Positions 11,452 to 23,236 of a DNA stretch of 64,000 nt are shown in pieces. This stretch comes from Cryptomeria japonica (lineage: Eukaryota; Streptophyta; Pinopsida; Cupressales; Cupressaceae). The position numbers were made by a program, and so were the translations under genes. Each line of letters starts with the position of its first letter. The first letter of the stretch is position 1. Where the stretch lies: positions 330,119,802-330,183,801 of the forward strand of contig NC_081413.1 of assembly GCF_030272615.1 (NCBI RefSeq), read 5' to 3'. The notes under the pieces were generated by a model. That model had not been told where the DNA came from. It searched no databases and saw only the letters and a program-made list of their open reading frames with translations.

Positions 11452-14400
11452 TCACCAGTAATCTCCACAAGAACATTGTCCCTGATCAAAACGATGGAAA
11501 CGGTTTGCATCTCTCACAACAATTTCTCTTCCAGCAATCTTGGAGATAAATTTTGTTGCAGTGTGGCAATCAGCACATACTCGAAGGTTCTTAAAAACTC
11601 TAATAGTTGTTCCAGAAGGTGTGTTTAATAAACCAAATGCAATTGCCAACTTTTCACTATGGTGGCAGAGAAATAATTCTTTTTCCTCCTCTTCAACATC
11701 ATTAAGTGAATGTTCTGAATCTGGAAAATATCCTGCTGCCTTCATATCCCAAGTCAATTTCTCCAACTTTGCATAAATCTCCTGTGTCTGTGGGTGTGAT
11801 CTATCTCCAACACAAAAAGTATGTACAGTTTTATGGGCTTCAATCCAACTACATCCGGGGGTCTTTTTAATTCTTGTGTCTTTCATCAATCTCCTTACTA
11901 TTTGAACTTCACTCCACCTCCCCACTTGTGCATATATGTTTGAGAGAAGAACATAAGTCGCAGAATTTTTAGGATCCAAATCAAAAAGCAGTGTTGCTGT
12001 AAATACTCCTAAACCTATATTCTTATGTGATCTACACGCACCAAGAAAACACATCCACACACCGACCACAGGCTTAACAGGCATCTTAATGATAAATTTT
12101 AGGGCGCCCTCAAGATAGCCAGCACGAGCAAGAAGGTCAACCATGCACACATAATGATCGACAGTAGGTGTAATGCAATAATGGCTACTCATGTGATTGA
12201 AGTATGTACAACCCTCATCCACTAAGCCTGCATGGCTACATGCAAATAGAACATAAGCAAAGCTTACAATGTCAGGATATGTTCTAGAGTGCTTCATTAA
12301 TTCAAAGAATTTGAGAGCATCCTTGCACAATCCATTTTGTGCATATCCTGCAATCATGGCATTCCATGAGACCACATTTCTTTGAGGCATTTTGTCAAAC
12401 AGTTCACGTGCCTTATCTATACTTCCACATTTTGAATACATGTCTACCAGGGCACTTACAATTACAACATCTGACAAAAATCCCCCTTCTGTTATTCTTT
12501 GATGGATGTCCATACCCTGTTCCAAAGCTCCCATTTTGCCACAGGCTGGAAGGACGCTGGCAAAGGTTGTGGAGTCTGGATTTATACCTGCCAATTGCAT
12601 TTGCTTGAAGGTTTCTAAAGCCTTTTCAGGAAATCCATTTTGTGCGTATCCTACAATCATTGCAGTCCATGAGACCACATCTCGTTGAGGCATCCTGTCA
12701 AATAGTTGACGTGCCTTGTCAACGCTTCCACATTTTGCGTACATGTCTACCAGCGCACTTGCAACTACAATATCTGACAAAAATCCGGTTTCAATTATGC
12801 TTTGATGGATGCCCATACCCTCTTCCACAGCTCCAATTTTAGCACAGGCAGGGAGGATGCTGACAAAGGTTGAGGAGTTTAGTTTTACACCTGCTAGCTG
12901 CATTTGCTTAAAAGTTTCTAAGGCCTTTTCAACAAACCCATTTTGAACATATCCTGCAGTCATGGCATTCCATGATACCACATTTCTTTGAGGCATTGTG
13001 TTGAATATTTTGTGTGCCTTGTCTATGCCTCCACATTTTGCATACATGTCTACCAGGGCACTTGCAACTACAACATCTGACAAAAAATCCCCTTCTGTTA
13101 TGCTTCTATGGATGTTCATCCCCTGTTCCAAAGCTCCCATTTTGGCACACGCTGGGAGGATGCTGGCAAAGGTTGTGGAGTGCGGCTTTACATCTGCCAA
13201 ATACATTTGCTTGAAAGTTTCTAAAGCCTTTTCAAGAGATCCATTTTGTGCATATCCTGCAATCATGGCATTCCAGGAAACCACATTTCTTTGAGGCATT
13301 TTGTCAAACAGTTCACGTGCCTTGTCTATACTTCCACATTTTGCATACATGTCTACCAGGGAACTTGCAACTACAACATCTGACAAAAATCCCCCTTCCG
13401 TTATGCTTCGATGGATGTCCATACCCTGTTCTAAAGCTCCCATTTTGGCACAGGCTGGAAGGATGCTGGCAAAAGTGGTGGAGTCTGGCTTTACACCTGC
13501 CAGTGGCATTAGCTTGAATGTTTCTAAAGCGTTTTCGACAAATCCATTTTGTGCACACCCTGCAATCATCACATTCCAGGATGATACATTTTTTCGAGGT
13601 ATTTCGTTGAAAAGCCTTAAAGCCTTGTCTAGAACACCATTTTGTGTGTATCCTGCAATCATTGCATTCCATGAGATTACATCTCTTTGAGGCATCCTGT
13701 CAAACAGTTCACGTGCCCTGTCTATGCTTCCACATTTTGCATACATGTCTACCAGCGCAGTTGCAACTACAACATCTGACAGAAATCCCCCTTCCGTTAT
13801 GCTTTGATGGATGTCTATACCCTCTTCCAAAGCTCCTATCGTAGCACAGGCAGGAAGGATGCTGGCAAAGGTTGCGGTATCTGGTTTTACACCTGCCAAT
13901 TGCATTTGCTTGAAAGTTTCTAAAGCCTTTTTAACAAGCCCATTGTAGGCATATCCTGCAATCATTGCATTCCATGAAATGACATCCCTTTGAGGAATTC
14001 TGTCAAATAGTTCGCGTGCCTTGTCTATGCTTCCACATTTTGCAAGCATGTCTACCAAGGCAGTTGCAACTACAACATTTAACGAGATTCCTCTATCCTT
14101 TATGCTTTGATAGATGTCCATACCCTGTTCCAATGTTCCCATTTTGGCACAGGCTGGGATTACGCTGGCAAATGTGAACTGATCGGGTTGGAGAAATGTT
14201 CGTTGCATTTGGTGAAACAGTGTGACTGCCACTTGAGGATACCCATGCCTTCGATATCCTGCAATAATCGTATTCCATGAGATAACGTCTCGTTCTTTCA
14301 GATGGTCAAACAATTTACGAGAATCCAGCAAGCTTCCACACTGGACATACATGTTAATAAGCTTATTCTGAAAACTTGTGCATGTAGCAAATGCAAATCG

Positions 14401-14538
14401 CCTCTGAGCAATGAAAGAATGGACATTTTTGCCGTGTGAAAGTGCGTTCTTGAGAATACAGGTCTGAAATAATTGAAGATACGAAGAGGAGTCTCCAGGG
14501 GGGTTATGTGTAGTAACCAGAATGTGCAGCGCCTCCAT
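11452..14538 (-). CDS. PLS-DYW pentatricopeptide repeat protein, gene 1 (organelle RNA editing factor family)
   Basis: This unbroken 1028-residue protein parses completely. Residues 1-16 are a half P motif. Then come seven L-S-P triplets from 17 to 756, with one extra 31-residue S-type motif at 287-317. L2 (757-792), S2 (793-824), E1 (825-858), E2 (859-893) and DYW (894-1028) follow. The DYW domain starts PGCSWIE, keeps the deaminase zinc set (His960-x-Glu962, Cys988-x2-Cys991, Cys1022-x-Cys1024) and ends exactly in DYW. By family, such proteins enter mitochondria or plastids, bind RNA one base per repeat and convert C to U. There is no intron, as usual for PPR genes. The start is the ATG at 14538, directly after an in-frame TAG. 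It is 20 codons inside the paralogue's start, so the presequence seems lost. Organelle and target cannot be read from sequence alone. Confidence 0.93.
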   Translation of the reverse strand: MEALHILVTTHNPPGDSSSYLQLFQTCILKNALSHGKNVHSFIAQRRFAFATCTSFQNKLINMYVQCGSLLDSRKLFDHLKERDVISWNTIIAGYRRHGYPQVAVTLFHQMQRTFLQPDQFTFASVIPACAKMGTLEQGMDIYQSIKDRGISLNVVVATALVDMLAKCGSIDKARELFDRIPQRDVISWNAMIAGYAYNGLVKKALETFKQMQLAGVKPDTATFASILPACATIGALEEGIDIHQSITEGGFLSDVVVATALVDMYAKCGSIDRARELFDRMPQRDVISWNAMIAGYTQNGVLDKALRLFNEIPRKNVSSWNVMIAGCAQNGFVENALETFKLMPLAGVKPDSTTFASILPACAKMGALEQGMDIHRSITEGGFLSDVVVASSLVDMYAKCGSIDKARELFDKMPQRNVVSWNAMIAGYAQNGSLEKALETFKQMYLADVKPHSTTFASILPACAKMGALEQGMNIHRSITEGDFLSDVVVASALVDMYAKCGGIDKAHKIFNTMPQRNVVSWNAMTAGYVQNGFVEKALETFKQMQLAGVKLNSSTFVSILPACAKIGAVEEGMGIHQSIIETGFLSDIVVASALVDMYAKCGSVDKARQLFDRMPQRDVVSWTAMIVGYAQNGFPEKALETFKQMQLAGINPDSTTFASVLPACGKMGALEQGMDIHQRITEGGFLSDVVIVSALVDMYSKCGSIDKARELFDKMPQRNVVSWNAMIAGYAQNGLCKDALKFFELMKHSRTYPDIVSFAYVLFACSHAGLVDEGCTYFNHMSSHYCITPTVDHYVCMVDLLARAGYLEGALKFIIKMPVKPVVGVWMCFLGACRSHKNIGLGVFTATLLFDLDPKNSATYVLLSNIYAQVGRWSEVQIVRRLMKDTRIKKTPGCSWIEAHKTVHTFCVGDRSHPQTQEIYAKLEKLTWDMKAAGYFPDSEHSLNDVEEEEKELFLCHHSEKLAIAFGLLNTPSGTTIRVFKNLRVCADCHTATKFISKIAGREIVVRDANRFHRFDQGQCSCGDYW

Positions 14539-14935
14539 CTACTGAGATGAGATTGAGATGGGTGGTAAATGGCAATGGCAATGGCATTTTATGATTGTGG
14601 TGGATGGCATTGCCAGCGGTACCCCTGGGAGCATTTTAACTTTTTCACGAATCGAACCAATTAACAACATCAAAATTGAGTGTAAGCACAAGAAGAAACA
14701 ACCAGCAAGTGGCAAATATCGCTGGTTGAAACAGAGAGAAGGAAGAACCAGAAACAACAATTTAACAATCTCAAAACACAGATAGCAGAAAACAGAAGAT
14801 GTAGCAACAATCTTAATTTCTAGAATGTAGAAGAATTTGTTCAAATTTTCTTGAGAAGCTTTCAGTTGGGTTACTTGCTTTCGAATCTAATCAACCTGTT
14901 TGGCCAGCTGCTTGTTATTTTTATTTGTTATTTTT
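14539..14935 (-). promoter_or_regulatory. 5' leader region of PPR gene 1, shared with gene 2
   Basis: Read toward the gene, this DNA aligns by eye to 36680-37016 upstream of gene 2. Shared words include GCTATCTGTG..TTGAGATTGTTA (14780-14800) and CTGGCAATGCCAT (14602-14614). A lost upstream ATG at 14580 begins a frame like the paralogue's MSLPSTPHLNL. A 17-nt length difference puts that ATG out of frame with the repeats. No clear TATA box was fixed. Confidence 0.6.
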
Positions 14936-15989
14936 ACATGTTCGAATGAAACTCCTGAAGTTTTTATATAAACATTACAAAATAAAACGTTGAAAATTAT
15001 CTTGCATTTAGTTGATCAGATGGGATTATTATAACTTGTTTTATGGGTATTATTTATAGTAGCAGTATTTAAGGAAGGTAATTTTTCCATCGTACAGATA
15101 TAGATGGAAGAAATTATTTATGTAGTGCATATTTAAAATTTGAAAATTTAATGTAAAAGTATACAATAGAAGTTTAGTTATTAAGAGAAGAATGCATAAT
15201 AAATGACATGTAATAACTATTATTTGTATATCTTTAAATGATAAAACTTGCAAGAGATCCAATTATAATAAGACACTAGTAAAATAAGTACATTCTACAA
15301 TTTATAGTCTCCATTTGATGTCTAATCTCTAATGTTCTATTTCTATTTTGTAACCATATTCAATTGATTTACCACCTTTTTATAGATATATTTGGATGCA
15401 ATAAGGTAGTGTTGACCAAAAACATAGTGCAATGCCCTATATACATGTAATGGGAACAAAGAAGTTAGCATTAAATGATTTCAACTTTTATCTTTCATTA
15501 GAATATAACACATTTGTTTGTTGCTTGTAACACAACCCCTTCTTAAATGGGTGCAACAAGATATAATGTAGAACTTAATGTAGTTTCAACTTTGAAACCC
15601 CCAAGGAGCAATATATAATTATCATTAGAATTGGTGCAAAAATCAAATCATTGGCACATAATCTAAATTAAGTCTCTTTTACAATAAGAAACCACCATAA
15701 CTAGAAATAAAGCAACAAAAATACAAAATTGGACATGTGAATAGTTTAAAGGCCCTATAAGATTTTAGGATTACATTTTGGAGGCTTAAGGAGTAATATG
15801 TGGTACCACATAGACAAAATTCTATTTGTAACTCTATATGAACAATCAAAGGATAGCTATAATAAAACTAACTTGTGGTAAGAACAAAACAATTGTGACA
15901 AGAAAGAAAACCTACAAAAATAAAAAATAAAATATATTAATAAAATATTTTTTGGATAATACAAGATTGCAAGACCCTTAAGATGCCAT
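14936..15989. other. No gene seen
   Basis: AT-rich DNA with no frame or motif I can support. It probably includes the 3' end of the decayed gypsy element that lies to the right on the minus strand. Confidence 0.4.
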
Positions 15990-16512
15990 TGCATCAAACG
16001 CCTCAAGTAACACAATTTTTAGTTGAGTGTTCAATATTAAGGAAATGAGGGAGATTGATTTGACCAATCAGGTCAACCTACTTCTTTAGAAATCCATGTA
16101 TTATCTTCTAGACCTTTTCCTTTCCATCTGACAATATTTACTTGTTCTCTTTTATCCTAGTTCTCTTTCCTAGATACACATGTAGAACATGCATTATTGC
16201 TTCTCACTACTTTGACACTTGTTGATTCTAGTAAAACTTCTATGATAGCAATTTATGAGAAGAAACATCTTCAACTTTGATGCAAGGAAGTAAATGAAAA
16301 ATATTGAATTGATGAGATGTCCAAATATTTAGGAAATTCAATTTCAAAAGTATTTTCTAAAATTTGTGTAAAATTTTACAAGGACCAATTTTCTTGGGCT
16401 TTAGTTTATTAAAATTTCCTTTAGGGAATCTTTTTCTTTCTCAAGTTTGTTATGACTAGCTCTCCCTTTTAGTATTTTTTCTCTCTCTTCTATTCATTCA
16501 AACTTGCTTTAT

Positions 16513-16576
16513 ACTTGTGTTACTCATCTCCAATTGTCTCTTTTACTTGTGTTACTCATCTCCAATTGTCTCTTTT
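16513..16576. repeat. Exact 32-bp tandem duplication
   Basis: Two adjoining identical 32-bp units, 16513-16544 and 16545-16576, each beginning ACTTGTGTTACTCATC and ending TCTCTTTT. They lie within the gypsy relic. Perfect identity in decayed surroundings suggests a recent replication slip. Confidence 0.85.
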
Positions 16577-17287
16577 CTTGTGCATTCACTTCCTTCATGT
16601 GATGTGCAAAGTATTTTGACTTTACACTAATATTCTTATTAGCTATATTCTCCAATGGTTCATCTATAACATCCTTAGAGATTTCCCATAAATAATCTAA
16701 AATGGTGTCCTACATATAGACTTATTAAGTAAGTTGTACATTACAAATTTAGCTTGTTTTTGTATAGAAACCCATTGTGTCAGCTTGTCTCCAATCAACA
16801 TTCTTAATATATTACGAAGGCCCCTATTGAAAACCTTAGTTTAACCATCTTCTTGTGGATGGTATACAAAATTATAATTTAATTGCATACCTAACTTGTT
16901 TTACAATGTATGCCAAAAATTACTTAAGAACTTAATATATTTATTTGTAGTGACAATCCATGGAAACCCATATAACTTGACTACTTCTTTGAAGAACAAA
17001 TTTATAATCTTGGACTCATTATTCAATTTTCAACAAGGAATGGAATTTGGTTATTTAAAAATTGGTCAACTACAAAGATAAAATCAATACTTCTTTTTGA
17101 GAAATCCAAAAAAATCCATGGGAAGTTCTTCATATATATGATATTTTTGGTAGTGGATATATAAGTTTGTATTTCAAGCAACTCATTTATCAATTTAACA
17201 AGTTTTACATATTTCAACAAATCTCTTGACATCTTGATGAAAAATTGGCTAGTAGTACTGTCGTGCTCTGTGAAGTGTACCTGTACC

Positions 17288-18279
17288 TGCAAACACAATG
17301 CACTCAATAAATCATTATAAGCAATGGTTAGTAAATTGAAACAATGAAAGACAAAACCATAGCTAATCGACTTATTGCCTCCTAGTAAATGCGAGTATGG
17401 AAAATGCTCTCAGATCTGATTATGCATACTCCAGTGACTTGACTACACTTAGATGGAGGATTTGAATGATGAAAATGCATGATCTAGCAAGAATAGCATG
17501 ATTAAGCTACATGAATGATTGATCTAGCACGATTAAGCTAAGATTTAAGCTAAAATTGAGCATGATAACATTGCTAAAACTGATAAACTATAAGCTAGAT
17601 GCCTATAATAACAATGCATAAGATGAGAATGAGATGGGATGCAAAAATGATATGAAATTGGAACCCATATTGCTCAAAATGAAGTCTATTTATAGGATTT
17701 CCCAAGGCTAGGGGTGAGGTGGCAAGAATCAATGGTCAAGATTGATCTGAAGATATCAATGGTTAAATTGGAGGAGGGTGGCAAAGGGGATTGGATTAAA
17801 GGGAACATCTGTCATCTCTATGGTGACAAGTGTCAAGAGGCTTCTAGAAGGAGTAGGATGAAAGAGAACGATTAGTGACAAGTGTCACAAGGTTCTAGAA
17901 GATGTTGGCTGAAAGGGGACATGGTGGTAGGTAGAATGGGTTGGGTTTAGGAATGGTTAGGTTTAGGAGTGGTAGAAGTTAGGAGAATTTGAATTTAAAA
18001 ATTCAAATAATATGAAAAGGATAATTAATCTCAACAACTCATGAATTTGATTTGTTTTAATTAATTAGGGGATTAGAAGAAATGATTTTGGTGGAGGGAA
18101 TTAATTAATTAAAGGGGTGAAATGAACTTATTTAATAAATCCTTAGATTTATTAATAAGTAGATGAAAGGGGAAATTTAATCAAATTGCTTAGTGAATTC
18201 AATTAAATTGGGGAGGAGGATTAATTAAATAATTGCTTATTTAATTAATTATCTTCAGACCATTTTTAGGTGTATACAA
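17288..18279 (-). mobile_element. Solo LTR nested in the gypsy integrase
   Basis: This 992-bp block has no coding capacity and is flanked by perfect 5-bp direct repeats GTACC (17283-17287 and 18280-18284). Gypsy integrase homology stops at one repeat and resumes at the other. Minus-strand orientation is inferred from a TATAAATAG box (about 17686-17694) and a terminal CA at 17288. It is the remnant of an LTR element lost by LTR-LTR recombination, younger than its host element. Confidence 0.85.
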
Positions 18280-18844
18280 GTACCCTTCTTCCAATATGGC
18301 CAATGTCAAGTCCACACTAAAGTGTGCCCCACGCTATGTAGTTCTTTGATGAGTTTCTCTGTCATTAAACTCTATGGTATGCATAATCCTCTCCTTCTGA
18401 AAATATATGCTTCTTAAAAAAAAATTCTCCAAAAAATAGCTTTACCTCCAACCTAAGGTTTTATACAAGTTTTCCATGTATATGCAAAATCTGGATCTAT
18501 GACATATAAATCCTTTATCATATCCATACCTAGCAATTCAACTGCCATGGTAGACAATAGTTCTTTCCTTCTACTAAAAATATCTACAATTTTTTTAATA
18601 CTGTCCCTATGTTTGAAAAGAAAATAATAACCTTTTAAATATTCCACCCACCTCATATGACTTTGATTCAATTTTTCTATGTTTACTAGTCATCCAATAG
18701 GGCTGATTTGTTGTAGGTTCTATGCATTAGCTTACAACTATAGATCTCACTTGAAGCTCAAGAATGTCTTGGCTCCTTCATTATAGACTTATTAGACAAA
18801 ATATTGGTTTTAAGAAATAATACATAAATCATACGTTCAACATT

Positions 18845-18945
18845 TGTAGAGATACACATAACTAATCTAGCTAATCAAACAAATATCCATTTGACGCGTG
18901 TAGAGATAAACATAACTAATCTAACTAATCAAACAAATATCCATT
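18845..18945. repeat. Near-perfect 54-bp tandem duplication
   Basis: Two copies of a 47-bp core starting TGTAGAGATA at 18845 and 18899, separated by TGACGCG. The copies differ at only two positions. Confidence 0.8.
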
Positions 18946-21050
18946 CAATTTTAATGCAAAGTAATGATTTCATATTAAGAATAGAGATTTTTTTCTAAAT
19001 CATGATTATATCTTGTTTGCATACATTATGGTTAGAACAATGTTTTATTCGTGTGTTGCCCTAGCACTTTCTAATGTGCATGCAAATATGGTTATCACTT
19101 GTATTTTATAATTTAATTACTACTTGTGTGTGGGTACAAGAATTAGTCATTAATTACTAATTAAATGGTTATAGTGACATCAAAATATGGGAGTGGAGTA
19201 CAATGGTGCCAACATTCTTCTAGTACAAAAGTAACAAATACTTAACCAAAATTATAAAATTCAATCTAGGAGAACACCTAAGGTAACCTTTAATGTAATT
19301 TCTTATACCTTATCCATCAAAATAAATTAGCTACACTACACAACATGAGAGGTAACAAAAAAAATTGAACCTCAACAAGTATTTTCTTGATGGTTTGCAT
19401 ATTGATAGGGACAATATTAGTTCTCCATACCACAAAATATGGTACCATGGTGCAAATCTCAATTATTAGCTACAATTTGTTTTGTAGTTCTTCTTGAAGT
19501 AGTTGCTTTAAGTTTGTTTTCTCCACCTTTTTAAAAAAAATTATGATCAAGGATTGCTAAGCATAGTCTTAATTGACTAAAGTAGTTATTTTTTTCATGG
19601 TGAGTTCCTTTTATAACAATTCATTTTAATTGCTTTAAACTTGTTTATTTCTACCTCCAACTATAAATAAATTAATTAATGTGGAGTTAAAACTAAAGTA
19701 AGCACTTTGCACATGATGGTGCTATGCTTATAGACTTCCTAGATGATTTGCAATTGAGAAAGATCATACTTTAGTTTATCAAGTATTTTTTTAATGTCTT
19801 CTTGTGGTTCCTCTTATTGTGATATAGGGATCAATTATTGGTGTAGGGACATGATTGGTAGTGTTGAAATCATTATAATTATTATCATTGAAAAGTGTCG
19901 TGGAAAATGGAGTTTGTGAAGGGAGGAGAAATTGATTGATCATGTTACTGGAATTTAGTCAAATTGCTTGTGTTATGATTTTGTAGGTGTCATTTATGTC
20001 AAAATTTCATGACAAAGATTATCTTGGTCATGATTGTTTTCCTTGTTTCATGAAGTTGGATAATAGAATAGGAGGTGGAATCATGGACCTAAAACCAATT
20101 CTATCTACACAACTTGGACCTTGTTGCTTTTGTACATGCTAATAATTATTGAAGCTTTGGGCTACATTGGCATTGAACAATCTTATTTTTTAAATGGATT
20201 ACCTCAAAATGTACTACACATCTTTGACATTATGCCAACTTTAGCTAGCAAGGTTGGAGATCAAGGAAATTTAATGTGTAATCCTATGGAAGCCATTTAC
20301 ATCATGATGTTGATTATAAAAAAAGAAAGAGTTGTCATTTTTTCATTGGTAACCTAACAAGGTCTAGTAGAATATAACTAGATGGACATAATATTTCTAT
20401 CAAAGTTAAATCCTAAGCTAGTGGTACAAGTGAATTTGTTGCTACTATGGATATTGGTAGTGGTTCGAGTGAGTAAAGAAGGCACAGACTATAGAAAGCC
20501 TTTTCCAAAAATAAAATTAAGAACTTGTTCTAGTAGCAATAATGGTATTGTTATCGATTTCATAGGTGATTGTTCAAGTGTGGCGATTAGTAAGTGTTGG
20601 AAGTGTTGCTATGATCTTGTATTTTCATAGGAGTATGTGTTGGGAAAGGTGTTTGAACCTTGCTCCTAATGTTAGGATTACACAAAGTGTAATTTTTAGA
20701 TACAAAATGAAAAAACTTAGTTTTTGGCTACAGAATTGGTTTTTGGACAAAATAAATATTTTCGATTAGCACTACCTACAAGGGTTCCTATTGCATAGAT
20801 CTCTTCAAGTTCTTCAATTTTTGTAAACATGGACTCAATCACTTCATGAGATCAAAAGTTACAACCCTTGAATTTTTGCATAGATGTAAATATTTGTTGG
20901 ACACATAAAAGAGTTGTAACCTGGGTAGTTACACTTGTTGACTAACTAATGATGCATGTTATATATGATACATCACAAGGAATCTTTTATAAGAAATAAT
21001 TTTGGGTATCATCTTTTAGGTGGTTTCAAATAAGGGATAAATTATAATTA
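18946..21050. other. No gene seen
   Basis: AT-rich sequence. The short open frames at 20121-20769 show no family resemblance, codon bias or neighbour support and are not called as genes. It is probably old transposon DNA beyond recognition. Confidence 0.4.
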
Positions 21051-21483
21051 CCATTTGATGGTTTCATGTATTGTATATTATTATATATTAGGTGCTTGAG
21101 AAGGAGGTTGTGTGTGATTTTTGTAGATATTGTAGCTATGTTTTCAAATTTCCTCTAGATCTCTAGTTTGTGATATTCCTATGAAGTCTTTCTCTACAAG
21201 TGCATTGTAATTTTTGTTTACTAAATAATAATACATTAGGCTACTTTATAGTTTGGCATTTTCTCTCAAAAGGGTTTTCTCCATGTGCACTTGTGTTATG
21301 GTATATTTTTTATTTTATGTCATAATGTGTTCCTACTTTCTATAATTTTTAAAATATTAAAATTTGCACAATGCTCTACTCAAAATATTAGTGTATGAAG
21401 AATTTATGCACACCTTGCTGAAATGGATTGAAATGAATCCATTGCGCAAAATATGAATTTATTCATTCTCTATTTTGAATCTA

Positions 21484-22736
21484 TGTATCATTTAATTAGG
21501 GGAACAATCAATTAGGCCCAACTTCTATCCTCAAGGAGAGATGAACACTATGATTAATTGTTCCTTTTTTATTTGATTTGATATGATTAGCTACGATTTG
21601 ATATAAAAATGCAAGAACTAGCTGAAATGATGCAAAAATGAAAAGATTCAACATAAATAGATAGATATAGAAAATAAAGAAGACACAAAAGTATAGATCT
21701 AGAAATGAGATATAGAGAAGAACTTCTTATTGAAATCTGAAGCTAGAAATGTTGGTCAAGTAAGCTAGGCGCCTTAGACCTAGAGGTATTTTTGTCAGTC
21801 AAGGCTTTGGATTGTGAATCAAGGTGGTTTGTAGATATTCACTCCAAAATTTAGCCTAAAAGTGTCAATCAAGTGAGATAGACACCATAAACCAGGGGTT
21901 TTTTCTTTTTTTTAAGTCTGGAACTATGTAGCTTAGTCTTCTCTATGCAACTTTGCAAATTTCAACTTTGTAAGTTGCACACATAGTAGAGGGGGAAATA
22001 TTATGTTGTATAGGGGATTACCTAATTCAAACCCTATATTGGTGTTTCCACCTTCAATACAACAATGTTGGATGAAAGAGAGCTTACCCCTAGTAGGCAG
22101 AGGTTGAAAAAGTTAAAGGAAATGCTTGAATTGACAAATGATACTTTTTATACAAAAATCATTTACTTGAAGCCTCTCACAAAGCTTGGTGTGGCTTGAT
22201 AGGTGTTAATGCATGTCTTCATCATGGAGGAACACATAACTTGATCATGATTGCTAAACTTGAATGCTTGAATGCTTATTTGCATACTTCTCCTCAATTG
22301 CCTTGAAGATGCTTGATTGAATGCTCAATTGGAAGTGATAGGCATATAAACTTGTGTGATTAGATGAGACAAGATTTTAAATGATAGAGGGAGTTAACTG
22401 TATTTATACACAAGTTACATCTTTTGGGGGTTTAATTTTTAAAAAAGTTTGACATCAAGGAGTACTTTCTTTCTATTTGCAAAGCTGATTGTTTGAATTT
22501 TAAATTTGGGGCCAAAATGGCCAGACTAAGGCAGTAGGCACCATAAAATGGGAGATCTAAGGCACTAAGTGCCATATTCCTAATAGTTTGGGCTAAAATA
22601 AAGTTCAATGAGTATAGGATTGCACTTAGCATCCGGAAATGACTAATGACCTGAGCACAATCAGACATAAGTCAAGGGCATGAGGCACAACCACCAAAGT
22701 GAACCCAAAATGTGTGTGAAATTGTAGAGGGGTACA
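21484..22736 (-). mobile_element. Solo LTR inside the 5' LTR of copia A
   Basis: A 1253-bp block that on the minus strand starts TGTACCCCTCTAC and ends in ATACA. It has a TATAAATAC box near 22405-22413 (minus) and 5-bp flanks ATCTA/ATTTA that match at four of five positions. Copia A's LTR features lie on one side and its primer-site remnant on the other. No coding capacity. Confidence 0.65.
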
Positions 22737-23236
22737 ATTTATGACTGTACCTTGCTTCCTTTCATTAGATATTAGAGTTCAATCACCTTAAATTCTAAGT
22801 GTTTGGTAAAGGGTTTCTTGTACTGATATTTGTTTAAATGCAAGCTTGTATAAAGAATGTTTCGATCTTACTGCAAGAAGAGATGTTAAACACATCAACT
22901 TGGATAGATATGGATAAGTTATTAGACACAAAATTTGACTTTTGGAAGCTCGATATGGAGGATGTTCATGTAGAAAATGATCTACAAGGTGTATTATATA
23001 TATCCAAGCCTACAAATACATCACAAGAAGACTAATACAAAATGGAGAAAAATGCAAAGGGTCTTATTAGATTTAGTTTGGTTGATTTAGTGTTGTTGAA
23101 TATGCATGAAGATACTACAACAATGAATCTTTGGAAGAAGCTTGGAGAAATTTATCATGATAAATCCCTAATGAATAAGTATTTCTTGAGGAAGGATATG
23201 CATGCTCTTGGGATAGAGGATGGTGTCTCTATGACT

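Larger units (their letters stand above)
15990..18720 (-). mobile_element. Decayed Ty3/gypsy chromovirus pol fragment
   Basis: A fossil, minus strand, broken in dozens of places. Parts in 5'-3' order: RNase H end (about 18450-18700, with the linker LLSTMAVELLGMDMIKDLY), integrase zinc-binding and core region (about 16400-18450, interrupted by a solo LTR; a GFPWIVTTNKYIKFLSNFWH segment matches the core), and a chromodomain-like segment (about 16100-16160, VRWKGKGLEDNTW). The chromodomain places it among chromoviruses. LTRs were not identified, and gag, protease and most of RT were not seen. Confidence 0.75.

Noticed and set aside
12339-13844. Several 60-130 codon frames on the plus strand and a 119-codon minus frame over PPR gene 1
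   Set aside because: They are shadows of the long PPR frame. The repeated Cys/His/Pro-rich words come from reading the PPR repeats in the wrong frame.
20121-20769. Three short plus-strand frames, considered as a small host gene
   Set aside because: No domain, overlapping frames, AT-driven composition and no neighbouring support.
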